From SVQP01 sp045650025 (GTDB lineage Bacteria > Bacillota > Clostridia > Oscillospirales > CAG-272), in contig JAZRQR010000078.1 of assembly GCA_045650025.1 (NCBI GenBank), positions 1 through 41,239 of the forward strand: a stretch of 41,239 nucleotides of DNA, read 5' to 3'. The position numbers and the translations under genes are program-made. A model generated the notes under the pieces. The model did no database searches, was not told the origin of the DNA, and saw nothing but the letters and a program-made list of their open reading frames with translations. Below, one piece after another: positions 17,588 through 24,840 of this stretch; position 1 is the first letter of the stretch; the number at the start of each line of letters is the position of its first letter.

Positions 17588-17657
17588 GGTTACTCCCCTT
17601 TTATGTAGTTTTTCGGATAACGATCAGCATATCGTGCCTGATCGCCCCTTAAACTTC

Positions 17658-17686
17658 ATTTTACCACAAGATATTGGGATTGTCAA
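17658..17686 (-). promoter_or_regulatory. Promoter for the uracil permease gene
   Basis: Minus strand: -35 TTGACA (17686-17681), 17-bp spacer, -10 TAAAAT (17663-17658). The ~60-base leader contains an inverted repeat CGATCAG / CTGATCG (17621-17627 and 17638-17644) without a T-run, of uncertain function. Confidence 0.75.
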
Positions 17687-17756
17687 CGCAATCCGTCAAA
17701 AAATTGAGCACAAGAAACGCTGGCATTTTTTGTTGAAAAATACTATACCCTGCAGG

Positions 17757-17785
17757 TTGAAATTATCGCACAAGTGTGGTACAAT
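17757..17785 (+). promoter_or_regulatory. Promoter for the GTPase-NYN fusion gene
   Basis: -35 TTGAAA (17757-17762), 17-bp spacer, extended -10 TGG-TACAAT (17780-17785), with the ATG 34 bp further on behind an AAAGGAG site. No leader peptide or attenuator like that of tet(M) is present, because the leader is only about 28 bases. Confidence 0.75.
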
Positions 17786-17819
17786 GTAAAGGAATATTCT
17801 TCACGAAAGGAGACAGCAC

Positions 17820-20396
17820 ATGAAAAAGAAATTGACAGTTGGCATACTTGCGCACGTTGACGCCGGTAAGACCACGCTTTCCGAGGCTTTGCTGTACCTT
17901 TCGGGCAGAATTCGAGCACTCGGTCGTGTGGATCACGGCAACACGTATCTTGACACGCACGCAGTAGAGCGCGAGCGAGGTATAACCGTGTTCTCCAAGC
18001 AAGCGCGTTTTTCAACCGAGGCTTGCGACTACATTTTGCTGGACACACCCGGTCACGTGGACTTTTCCGCAGAAGCTGAGCGCGTGCTCTCACTTTTGGA
18101 TTACGCTATTTTAGTGATCAGCGGCACGGACGGCGTGCAGAATCATACCCGCACGCTCTGGTCGCTTTTGGAGCATTACGGTGTTCCCACGTTGATTTTC
18201 GTAAACAAGACCGACGTAGCCATCAAGCAAAAGCAAGAGCTGGCTGAGGATCTGAGCGTGCTTTCGCCGCGCATCGTGCCCTTTTATGAGACCGATCACA
18301 AGCATGAGCTGGACGAGCGACTTGCGCTGGTGCACGAGCAATTTTTGGATGACTTTTTGGCGGGTGAGCCGATAGACGAGCGCGATATTGCCTCGCTGAT
18401 CAGCGCACGCGAGCTGTTCCCTTGTCTGTTTGGCTCTGCCCTTCGCATGCAAGGCGTGGAATTCTTGCTGCAGGTGCTGGACACTTACTCGCTCTGCCCC
18501 GTTTATGAGGGCGAGAGCTTTGGCGGCTTGGTGTTCAAGATTGCACGCACGGGCAACACGCGCCTGACCTACGTCAAAATCACGAGCGGCAGCATTTCAG
18601 CACGCGAGGAGATCACATATATCGCCGCTGACGGTAAGCGATATGCCGAAAAGATTACACAACTGCGCCTGTACTCGGCAGACAAATTCGAACAGATCGA
18701 AAAAGCCGAGGCGGGCGAGATCTGCGCGATTTTAGGCCTTTCGGCAACTTATATCGGACAAGGACTCGGATGCGAGGCAGAGGGACGCAAGCCCGTACTG
18801 GAGCCGGTGCTCTCTTACCGGATCGCCCTACCCGAGGGCTGCGACACCGCACTCTATTTCCCCAAGCTCAAGGAGCTGGAGGAGGAAGAGCCCTCGCTGC
18901 AGCTGACATGGAACGCCGAGCTTGCGCAAATTGAAGCGCGACTGATGGGCGAGGTGCAGATCGATCTGATCACCCGCCTGATCCGTGACCGACTTGGCAT
19001 TGACTGCACGCTGGACGCGGGCAGAATCCTCTACAAAGAGAAAATTTCTGCAAAGACCATTGGTATCGGTCACTTTGAGCCGCTGCGCCATTATGCAGAG
19101 GTACAGCTGCTGATCGAACCGCAGCCCAAGGGTACGGGATTGATCTTCGACTCGCACGTTTCCGAAAATCTGCTGGATCTCAACTGGCAGCGCTTAGTAT
19201 TGCATAACCTCTATGAAAAAGATCACCGTGGTATCTGTATTGGCGCACTTTTGACAGACACCAAGATCACGCTGGTGGCAGGCAAGGCGCACCAAAAGCA
19301 CACCGAGGGTGGCGACTTCCGCGAAGCAACCCTGCGCGCGGTACGCCAAGGACTGATGAAGGCGGGATGTACCCTGCTGGAGCCCTTTTACAAGTTCCGC
19401 TTGGAAATCCCTAACGCGCTGACAGGGCGTGCAATGAACGATTTGCAGGCGCGTAGTGCGGTATTTGAAGTAGAAAGCTCGAATGAAGAGCTGACAACGG
19501 TTGTGGGCAGAGGCCCTGTTTCCACGCTGCACGATTACGTGCGCGAGGTGATTGCTTATACGCGCGGCGCAGGCAGACTGTTCTGCACCTCAGACGGCTA
19601 TGAGCCTTGCCATAATGCAGACGAAATCATTGACGCGGCGGGCTATGATCCCGAGGCTGACCTTGAAAACACACCGCATTCGGTATTCTGCACACACGGC
19701 GCAGGCATAGTGGTGCCGTGGCAGGAGGTGGATGCGCACAAGCATCTGGATGCCGGCATTTCACTCTCGCAGCCCCAGACCGTGATTCCCAAGGCACGCA
19801 CGCTAGCAAAGAAATACGAGCTGAGTGATGAGGACCTGGAAGCCATTATGTTGCGCGAGTTTGGCCCTATTCGCAGAAAGAAATACACAGAGCCCAAGAT
19901 CACGATTGCAAACGGCAAGGTGTCAAGAAAGCCAAAGGCGGTCAAAGCACCTAAGAATTTGCTGATTTTGGACGGCTATAACCTCATTTATTCTTGGGAA
20001 TCCTTGAAGCAAACGGCTGATTTCAGCTTGGAAAAGGCGCGCCAGGAGCTGATGGATCTGCTCAGCGATTATCGCGCATTTACCAAGACCGACGTGCTGC
20101 TGGTGTTTGACGCATATTTGGTTAAGGACGGCGCGGGCTCGGAGATCACGCACGACGGCTATCGAGTGGTTTACACCAAGCAGGATCAAACAGCAGACGC
20201 GTACATTGAACAGGTCATGCACGAGCTGGGACCCGATTACAGCATTCGCGTGGTGACGGGAGATAGACTCTTGCAGTTCTCAGCGGTCAACTACGGCATT
20301 TCGCGTATGACGGCAAAGGAATTTTTGGAAGAAATGACACGCGTGGGCAATGAGATCACAGATTTTGTCAAAAAGCTGGCGGCGAAATCAAATTAG
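17820..20396 (+). CDS. Tet(M)/EF-G-like ribosomal GTPase fused to C-terminal NYN (Rae1/YacP-like) nuclease domain
   Basis: An 858-residue fusion. Residues 1-~650 follow Tet(M)/EF-G order: P-loop AHVDAGKTT (11-19), RGITV, DTPGHVDF (75-82), NKTD (129-132), then domains II, III, IV and V. Residues ~713-850 are an NYN/PIN-like domain of the YacP/Rae1 type: LLILDGYN (Asp718), VFDAY (Asp764), TADAYIE (Asp793) and VVTGDRLLQ (Asp815), so all four expected acidic positions are kept. A ~60-residue basic linker joins them. The domain IV loop aligned with Tet(M) YSPVSTPADF reads HQKHTEGGDF, so the Pro-Val tip that displaces tetracycline is missing. Bacillus Rae1 is known to cut mRNA in the ribosomal A site; the fusion suggests a GTPase that delivers such an RNase to ribosomes. 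Own promoter, single-gene unit. Family calls are firm; function is inferred. Confidence 0.9.
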   Translation: MKKKLTVGILAHVDAGKTTLSEALLYLSGRIRALGRVDHGNTYLDTHAVERERGITVFSKQARFSTEACDYILLDTPGHVDFSAEAERVLSLLDYAILVISGTDGVQNHTRTLWSLLEHYGVPTLIFVNKTDVAIKQKQELAEDLSVLSPRIVPFYETDHKHELDERLALVHEQFLDDFLAGEPIDERDIASLISARELFPCLFGSALRMQGVEFLLQVLDTYSLCPVYEGESFGGLVFKIARTGNTRLTYVKITSGSISAREEITYIAADGKRYAEKITQLRLYSADKFEQIEKAEAGEICAILGLSATYIGQGLGCEAEGRKPVLEPVLSYRIALPEGCDTALYFPKLKELEEEEPSLQLTWNAELAQIEARLMGEVQIDLITRLIRDRLGIDCTLDAGRILYKEKISAKTIGIGHFEPLRHYAEVQLLIEPQPKGTGLIFDSHVSENLLDLNWQRLVLHNLYEKDHRGICIGALLTDTKITLVAGKAHQKHTEGGDFREATLRAVRQGLMKAGCTLLEPFYKFRLEIPNALTGRAMNDLQARSAVFEVESSNEELTTVVGRGPVSTLHDYVREVIAYTRGAGRLFCTSDGYEPCHNADEIIDAAGYDPEADLENTPHSVFCTHGAGIVVPWQEVDAHKHLDAGISLSQPQTVIPKARTLAKKYELSDEDLEAIMLREFGPIRRKKYTEPKITIANGKVSRKPKAVKAPKNLLILDGYNLIYSWESLKQTADFSLEKARQELMDLLSDYRAFTKTDVLLVFDAYLVKDGAGSEITHDGYRVVYTKQDQTADAYIEQVMHELGPDYSIRVVTGDRLLQFSAVNYGISRMTAKEFLEEMTRVGNEITDFVKKLAAKSN

Positions 20397-20406
20397 GTCA
20401 TGAATT

Positions 20407-20438
20407 ACGTAGGGGCGATTCCTGAATCGCCCCTACGT
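20407..20438. repeat. REP-like palindrome (GTAGGGGCGATTC / GAATCGCCCCTAC)
   Basis: Perfect 15-bp inverted arms (20407-20421 and 20424-20438) around a 2-base centre. It has the same core as elements at 7393, 21424, 22443 and 33426. It lies between the fusion-gene stop and the terminator at 20451. Confidence 0.85.
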
Positions 20439-20450
20439 TTCCCCAAATCG

Positions 20451-20482
20451 AAAAGCCAACGCCCGTCAAGGCGTTGGCTTTT
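20451..20482. terminator. Bidirectional intrinsic terminator between convergent genes
   Basis: A 12-bp stem (AAAAGCCAACGC / GCGTTGGCTTTT) with an 8-base loop and A/T ends on both sides. It serves the plus-strand GTPase-NYN gene and the minus-strand isomerase gene, whose stop is at 20485. Confidence 0.88.
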
Positions 20483-20484
20483 GC

Positions 20485-21381
20485 TTATACCTCATTGTAA
20501 ATACGCTTCATATTGGCAAAGGACACGTGCGTGCCGTATTCGCACTCCTCCATGCCCTCGTATTCAAGGTAGATATCGCCGTCGAAGGACGACGACTTGA
20601 TGGTGCGCATGACGTCCCAGATGTCAATATCGCCCTGTGCGAGAATAGAGCCGCGCAAAAACGTACCGTTGACCGAACGGAACCACGAATTCTCACAGTT
20701 AAATTCCGCAGCACCGCCGGGATCTCTGTGCGCAGGACGCACGTAAAAATCCTTCATGTGAATGGTCTTGGCAAACGGGATCATCTTTTTGACGGCAATC
20801 TCAGGAATATCGTCCACGCAGGTGTAGTTTCCTACGTCCAGCTGATGCCCGAAATTGTCACGTTTCACGCCTGTCATGATCTGGCGCACGCGCTCCGAGC
20901 CGTTGGCGTGGAAGCCGTGGTTTTCCAAGAGCACCGTTATGCCCAAGGGCTTTGCATAGTCGCAGAGCTGCTCGTACGTGGAAACGATCAGCGGCATCTC
21001 CTCCTGGAACTTCTCCATGGTATTTTCGCACATGGGGCGGCGGAATGCGGCAGAATCCACGCGAATGGTGGGGATCTCCATATCCGACACCATGTCGATA
21101 TGCTGCTTGACGCGCGCCAGCTCGGCAGCGTATTGCTCGGGCGTGAGCATTAAAAAGTTGGCGTTGAGCGAATAGTTGCCAATCGGCACGCCAAGGCTTT
21201 TGCTTGCTGCCTTGAACTCGGGGCGCAGCGCGGGCTGCTCAACCAAGTTAAAGCCGAACGGCACCAGCTCCACGACCTCGGCACCCATTTCACAAATACG
21301 CTCGAAGGCACGAATGGGGGTCATCTCTCCCGAACAGATCTTACGGGACACACCGTAAATGGATATTCCAAAACGAATCAT
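20485..21381 (-). CDS. Sugar phosphate isomerase/epimerase-like TIM-barrel protein
   Basis: A 298-residue protein of the xylose-isomerase-like TIM-barrel (AP endonuclease 2/IolE-IolI) superfamily. Supporting features: MIRFGISIYGVSRKI start, GAEVVELVPFG, a LLENHGFHANGS metal-site Glu/His segment, HQLDVGNYTCV, KTIHMKDFY (His and Asp/Lys ligands) and a final DGDIYLEYEGMEECEYG strand. Such enzymes isomerise or epimerise sugars or inositol derivatives in the cytoplasm with a divalent metal. An AAAAGGAG site precedes the ATG. The gene stands alone between repeat elements; substrate not predictable. Confidence 0.85.
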   Translation of the reverse strand: MIRFGISIYGVSRKICSGEMTPIRAFERICEMGAEVVELVPFGFNLVEQPALRPEFKAASKSLGVPIGNYSLNANFLMLTPEQYAAELARVKQHIDMVSDMEIPTIRVDSAAFRRPMCENTMEKFQEEMPLIVSTYEQLCDYAKPLGITVLLENHGFHANGSERVRQIMTGVKRDNFGHQLDVGNYTCVDDIPEIAVKKMIPFAKTIHMKDFYVRPAHRDPGGAAEFNCENSWFRSVNGTFLRGSILAQGDIDIWDVMRTIKSSSFDGDIYLEYEGMEECEYGTHVSFANMKRIYNEV

Positions 21382-21423
21382 AACGTTCTCCTTTTATTGA
21401 TAAATAGTGATAAATATATGATG

Positions 21424-21545
21424 GGGCGGGCGATTTGTCCGGTCGCCCCTACGCATCCAGACGCATCGTAGGGCGGTGGCTTGCTGCCGCCGCAGTTGAC
21501 GGGCGATCACAGATTTCGGCTATGCCGAAATTCTCGCCCCTACGT
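21424..21545. repeat. Cluster of REP-like palindromes
   Basis: Several linked units: GGGCGA...TCGCCCCTACG (21427-21452), GTAGGGCGGTGGCTTGCTGCCGCC (21468-21491) and a longer hairpin GGGCGATCACAGATTTCGGC / GCCGAAAT...TCGCCCC (21501-21540). They fill most of the 194-bp gap upstream of the isomerase gene. No coding potential or promoter was recognised within the repeats. Confidence 0.78.
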
Positions 21546-21575
21546 GGATATTAGGGCCTGCTCCGTATGCAGACC

Positions 21576-22409
21576 TCACCGGGTTAAATCAAAAATCTGA
21601 TAAAGCAGCTGCTTTGCTCTTTGATTATAGAACTTTTTATAGCTTATCAGGTCATCCACATACTGTGCGTTCTTGGTCGTAAACGTATCGCCATAGGTGG
21701 CTTTGAGATCTAACAAATAGGTAAACAACTCCTCGGCATTCATATGCGAAAAGTCTTCGTCGTCAAATCGGTATTGTTCATCACCGAAATAATAATCTAC
21801 GCGCAATTGGTACTCAATCCTACTCGTGTGTCTTGTCCTGATACGTTCTTGATCGATGATCACAACAATCAGATCCGCATCCTCGATATGCAATGCATTG
21901 GTAGTTCTGCCCAGCATATCGTATTGGCGAATGTTACCGTGAACGTCAACGGTGGTTCTTTTGAGAAAAGCAAACGGCAGGACGATAGCGTGCACCAGCA
22001 ATAAGGCAGCCACGATAATCAGTCCGATTTTGAGCCACTTTTTGCGCTTATCACTCATCTGCACAAAGAATTGCTTTGAAAACAGCGGTGGCGTATGAAG
22101 AATTTTCTCCGACCATTTGGGCTTGTATTTCTTGTTCCCCAACAGCGGTAATCTTTTCTCCCAGAATATGATAGCGAGAAAAAACAGCAGCCAGGGAGCA
22201 AATATCAACACGCTCGAAAATGCAAAAGCGGTAGTGGATCTGCTTGCAATGACGTCCGGATAGGCAAATGCAATCAGGCTCGGTAACCAAATGCCAAATA
22301 CACGAATCATCACAAAAGGAAGTACAAGCCCCGACAAACCAAAGATTGCGTAAAGCGTCTTATCAAGCGCAGATAGCGGTGGCCTTTTGGCTTTGGTTTT
22401 GATTGCCAT
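21576..22409 (-). CDS. Membrane protein of unknown function
   Basis: A 277-residue protein with three predicted membrane helices (roughly residues 17-37, 62-83 and 126-149) and a soluble C-terminal part of about 125 residues rich in charged and aromatic residues. The soluble part contains DADLIVVIIDQERIRTRH and YYFGDEQYRF, a mixed alpha/beta pattern. No family recognised. The ATG has an AAAGGAG site. Repeat elements lie on both sides (21424-21545 and 22443-22541), so it is probably transcribed alone or read through from the UPF0316 gene. Confidence 0.7.
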   Translation of the reverse strand: MAIKTKAKRPPLSALDKTLYAIFGLSGLVLPFVMIRVFGIWLPSLIAFAYPDVIASRSTTAFAFSSVLIFAPWLLFFLAIIFWEKRLPLLGNKKYKPKWSEKILHTPPLFSKQFFVQMSDKRKKWLKIGLIIVAALLLVHAIVLPFAFLKRTTVDVHGNIRQYDMLGRTTNALHIEDADLIVVIIDQERIRTRHTSRIEYQLRVDYYFGDEQYRFDDEDFSHMNAEELFTYLLDLKATYGDTFTTKNAQYVDDLISYKKFYNQRAKQLLYQIFDLTR

Positions 22410-22442
22410 GGTGGTTCTCCTTTCTGTGAAAGATTAGTAATC

Positions 22443-22541
22443 CCGTAGGGCGGTGGCTTGCTGCCGCTAAGATTGTCGGGCGATTCATGAATCGCCCCTA
22501 CGGATAGAATTGGCGGGAGATTCGTCCGGTCGCCCCTACGA
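22443..22541. repeat. Cluster of REP-like palindromes
   Basis: Contains CGTAGGGCGGTGGCTTGCTGCCGC (22444-22467), the near-perfect palindrome GGGCGATTCATGAATCGCCC (22478-22497) followed by CTACG, and GGTCGCCCCTACG (22529-22541). The first block repeats the one at 21468 almost exactly, and the palindrome resembles that at 20407. Confidence 0.82.
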
Positions 22542-22561
22542 TGGTAAAAATGGTTGGCTTA

Positions 22562-23113
22562 TTATTTCACCAATCCGTAACCGCCTGCGAACTTGCTGAC
22601 CTCGCTGGCAACCACAAAGACCTTGTTGTCGCAGCACTTGCGGATGTCGGCAAGCACGCGCTTGGTACGCTTTCTGGGCAGCACGATAAATATCATGTTC
22701 ATTTTCTCGTTCGCGCCATGACCGGGCAGCACGGTGTATCCAAGGTTGTTTTCCTTTAAGTAAGCTATGATCTTTTCTGTGCTCTCGTCATTAGCAAACA
22801 GCTCTAAGTTGGACGTACCAAGTGCAATTTTGCCCTCAATGGTCGAGCCCAGGAACAAGCCCACCGCATAACCCGCGCAGTAAAACAGCAACCGCAAGGG
22901 ACTATCGCCAAGCGTACTGATGACACCCGACACCACAAGACCCCAAATGACGCATTCGGAAAAGCCCAGGCATGCTGCCTTGAACTTTTGCCCCTTAACC
23001 ATCATGCAGGTTTTGAGCGAGGAAATGGTGACCTCCATGATCTTTGCCAGGCAGATCAAAAAGCATACCAAGATGGGATTGATGCCCTCCAGAACAGCTA
23101 TAAATTCAGACAT
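22562..23113 (-). CDS. UPF0316 membrane protein (DUF5698 + DUF2179)
   Basis: A 183-residue protein like the Bacillus UPF0316 (YebE) family. Three membrane helices occupy the first ~95 residues (ILVCFLICLAKIMEVTISSLKT; GFSECVIWGLVVSGVI; LLFYCAGYAVGLFLGSTIEGK). A cytoplasmic DUF2179 domain follows (NLGYTVLPGHGANEKMNMIFIVLPRKR). DUF2179 domains are thought to bind a small ligand or regulate a membrane partner; no activity is proven. An AAGGAG site precedes the ATG. The gene follows the cyclase gene by 12 bp, so they form one operon. Confidence 0.88.
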   Translation of the reverse strand: MSEFIAVLEGINPILVCFLICLAKIMEVTISSLKTCMMVKGQKFKAACLGFSECVIWGLVVSGVISTLGDSPLRLLFYCAGYAVGLFLGSTIEGKIALGTSNLELFANDESTEKIIAYLKENNLGYTVLPGHGANEKMNMIFIVLPRKRTKRVLADIRKCCDNKVFVVASEVSKFAGGYGLVK

Positions 23114-23125
23114 ATGTACTTCTCC

Positions 23126-23707
23126 TTAAGATAAATCGATCAGTATAGCGCGACAAGGTGCACCGTCCCCACCGCCGAGGTTGAGAGGGGCGGCACAAAG
23201 CAGATAGCTGCCGTCGGGTACGTGGGCAAGGCGCACGCCCTCCAAAAGCACGACGTTCGCGCCAAGCAAGCACTTGTGCACCGCCATCGGGGCGGATTCG
23301 GGTCCCACGGTTTGCGATTCGTTGCCGTATAGGTCAATGCCTGCATCGGCAAGCACCTGCGCGCCCTCAAGCGTCAGAGTTGCGTCGCCCTTGACCAGCA
23401 GCTTTTTGCAGTTCCCTGCGATTTGCAGCATACGCGCAGCGTCGGCAGCAGTTACGTCACCCGTATGGGAAATGACGGCGCAATGCCCTACCGTTTTAGC
23501 AAGCGGCAGCTTGTCCACCGTGTCACCGTCCGCGAAAAAATGCGCAGGGGCATCCACGTGAGTGCCGTTATGTGCGCACATGGAAAAGGCGGTCAGATTA
23601 TAGAGATCTCCCCTATCCATATTGGAAAGCACCTCGCGCGCAGGAGCAGGATCGCCCGGATAGACCGCGCAGGTAAATATTTCTTGGGAAATATCGAAAA
23701 ATCGCAT
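23126..23707 (-). CDS. Cyclase-family (kynurenine formamidase-like) metal hydrolase
   Basis: A 193-residue protein of the cyclase/PF04199 family. The signature HxGTHxDxPxH is complete as HNGTHVDAPAHF, with predicted metal ligands His46, His50, Asp52 and His56; PGDP near residue 17 and a later DLYGNESQTVG are also typical. Characterised relatives hydrolyse N-formylkynurenine or isatin, but this one has no tryptophan-degradation neighbours, so substrate is open. It is cotranscribed with the UPF0316 gene. A possible promoter on the minus strand has a perfect TATAAT (23742-23737) but a weak -35 (TTGCTT, 23765-23760). Confidence 0.88.
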   Translation of the reverse strand: MRFFDISQEIFTCAVYPGDPAPAREVLSNMDRGDLYNLTAFSMCAHNGTHVDAPAHFFADGDTVDKLPLAKTVGHCAVISHTGDVTAADAARMLQIAGNCKKLLVKGDATLTLEGAQVLADAGIDLYGNESQTVGPESAPMAVHKCLLGANVVLLEGVRLAHVPDGSYLLCAAPLNLGGGDGAPCRAILIDLS

Positions 23708-23880
23708 AAACTGCCCCTTTCTTGTCCTTTGCGTTCATTATATCAAAAAATCGCACGAAAAGCAAGAGGAAAGTATGATTTTTAGATGCCTCATGCCATT
23801 GTTGTCATAGCGATGATTTTGCGTTGCACCGAAACACACTGAAATCCACAATCCGCAAAGCGCAAAAGCAACGCTTGTCC

Positions 23881-23909
23881 TTGACATTTTGCCTGTTTTG
23901 CGGTATAAT
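23881..23909 (+). promoter_or_regulatory. Consensus sigma-A promoter for the FMN reductase gene
   Basis: Perfect -35 TTGACA (23881-23886), 17-bp spacer, perfect -10 TATAAT (23904-23909); the ATG is at 23943 after a GGGAG site. All twelve consensus bases are present, so strong constitutive expression is expected unless repressed. Confidence 0.9.
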
Positions 23910-23942
23910 TCTACGTAGAAATTCAATACAACGGGAGCAGAT

Positions 23943-24560
23943 ATGAAAGTTTTACTTATCAACGGAAGTCCGAATGCAAACGGCAACACGGCAATGGCTT
24001 TGCGCGAGATGGAAAAGGTGTTTTCCGAGCAAGGGATCGAGACCGAGTGGATTCACGTGGGCAACATGGCAATTCGCGGCTGTCTTGCCTGCCAGACCTG
24101 CTACAAAAACGCCAAGTGCGCCATTGACGACGTTGTCAACGAGGTGGCAAAGAAATTTGAAGAATGTGACGGCATGGTGGTGGGCAGCCCCGTGTATTAC
24201 GCGGGCGCGAACGGCACGCTGACTGCTTTCCTCGATCGCCTTTTCTACAGCACGCGCTTTGACAAGCGCATGAAGGTGGGTGCTGCGGTGGTTGCGGCAA
24301 GACGCGGCGGTCTTTCCTCGACCTTTGACCAGCTCAACAAATATTTCACCATTTCGGGTATGCCCGTGGCGTCCGGTCAGTATTGGAACAGCATTCACGG
24401 CGCAAAGCCGGGTCAAGCAGCGGAGGATGCGGAGGGCTTACAGAGCATGCGCACCTTGGCAAACAATATGTCCTTTCTCATCAAGAGCATTGACCTTGGC
24501 AAGCAGCAGTTTGGTCTGCCCGAGCGTGAAAAGCACGTTTATACCAACTTTGTCAGATAA
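23943..24560 (+). CDS. NADPH-dependent FMN reductase / flavodoxin-family protein
   Basis: A 205-residue flavodoxin-fold protein. The FMN phosphate loop is NGSPNANGNT at residues 8-17; GSPVYYAGANGTLTAFLDRL is the second family motif. A four-Cys segment, CLACQTCYKNAKC, at about residues 47-59 matches the iron-sulfur flavoprotein/NAD(P)H oxidoreductase branch and may bind a cluster or form disulfides. Reduces FMN-linked or quinone-type acceptors in the cytoplasm. Single-gene unit with a consensus promoter and its own terminator. The long antisense frame over it is a shadow. Confidence 0.9.
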   Translation: MKVLLINGSPNANGNTAMALREMEKVFSEQGIETEWIHVGNMAIRGCLACQTCYKNAKCAIDDVVNEVAKKFEECDGMVVGSPVYYAGANGTLTAFLDRLFYSTRFDKRMKVGAAVVAARRGGLSSTFDQLNKYFTISGMPVASGQYWNSIHGAKPGQAAEDAEGLQSMRTLANNMSFLIKSIDLGKQQFGLPEREKHVYTNFVR

Positions 24561-24563
24561 CAT

Positions 24564-24598
24564 AAAAGGTCTGCGTCACTTTGACGCAGACCTTTTTC
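24564..24598. terminator. Bidirectional intrinsic terminator
   Basis: A 15-bp perfect stem (AAAAGGTCTGCGTCA / TGACGCAGACCTTTT) with a 3-base loop, shared by the plus-strand FMN reductase and the minus-strand lipid operon, which ends with the acyl carrier protein gene at 24599. Confidence 0.92.
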
Positions 24599-24820
24599 TT
24601 ATGCCTTGGTTGTCAGGTAGTCGCAGACATCCTGCACGGTTTCGAATTTGACCGGCTCGGTGAACTGGAAGCCGAACGCCGCCTCGATCTCCATTGCCAG
24701 CAGCATGATGGACAAGGAATCCAGCTTAAGGTCCTCCATGAGCTTTGTTTGGGGAGTGACGGTGCTTGTGTCAATTCCCGGGGTCACTCTTTCGATGATT
24801 TCTTTGAGTTGGTCGAGCAT
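24599..24820 (-). CDS. Acyl carrier protein
   Basis: A 73-residue acidic four-helix protein with the phosphopantetheine site EDLKLDSLS; Ser35 in the DSL motif would carry the 4'-phosphopantetheine arm. It is slightly shorter than typical AcpP. Last gene of the fakA-plsX-degV operon, 20 bp after the GNAT-like gene and directly before a strong terminator. It is therefore likely to be the acyl acceptor or donor of the PlsX/acyltransferase steps rather than the house-keeping ACP beside fabD/fabF, which are not in the window. Confidence 0.92.
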   Translation of the reverse strand: MLDQLKEIIERVTPGIDTSTVTPQTKLMEDLKLDSLSIMLLAMEIEAAFGFQFTEPVKFETVQDVCDYLTTKA

Positions 24821-24840
24821 GATATGTGAAATCCTTTCAG

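Noticed and set aside
17588..17660. Riboswitch or PyrR attenuator before the uracil permease
   Set aside because: Only one 7-bp hairpin without a T-run or recognised aptamer core; too little to call.
17820..20396. Tetracycline-resistance gene
   Set aside because: The domain IV tip residues needed for drug release are absent, there is an added nuclease domain, and there is no tet(M)-type leader or mobile element.
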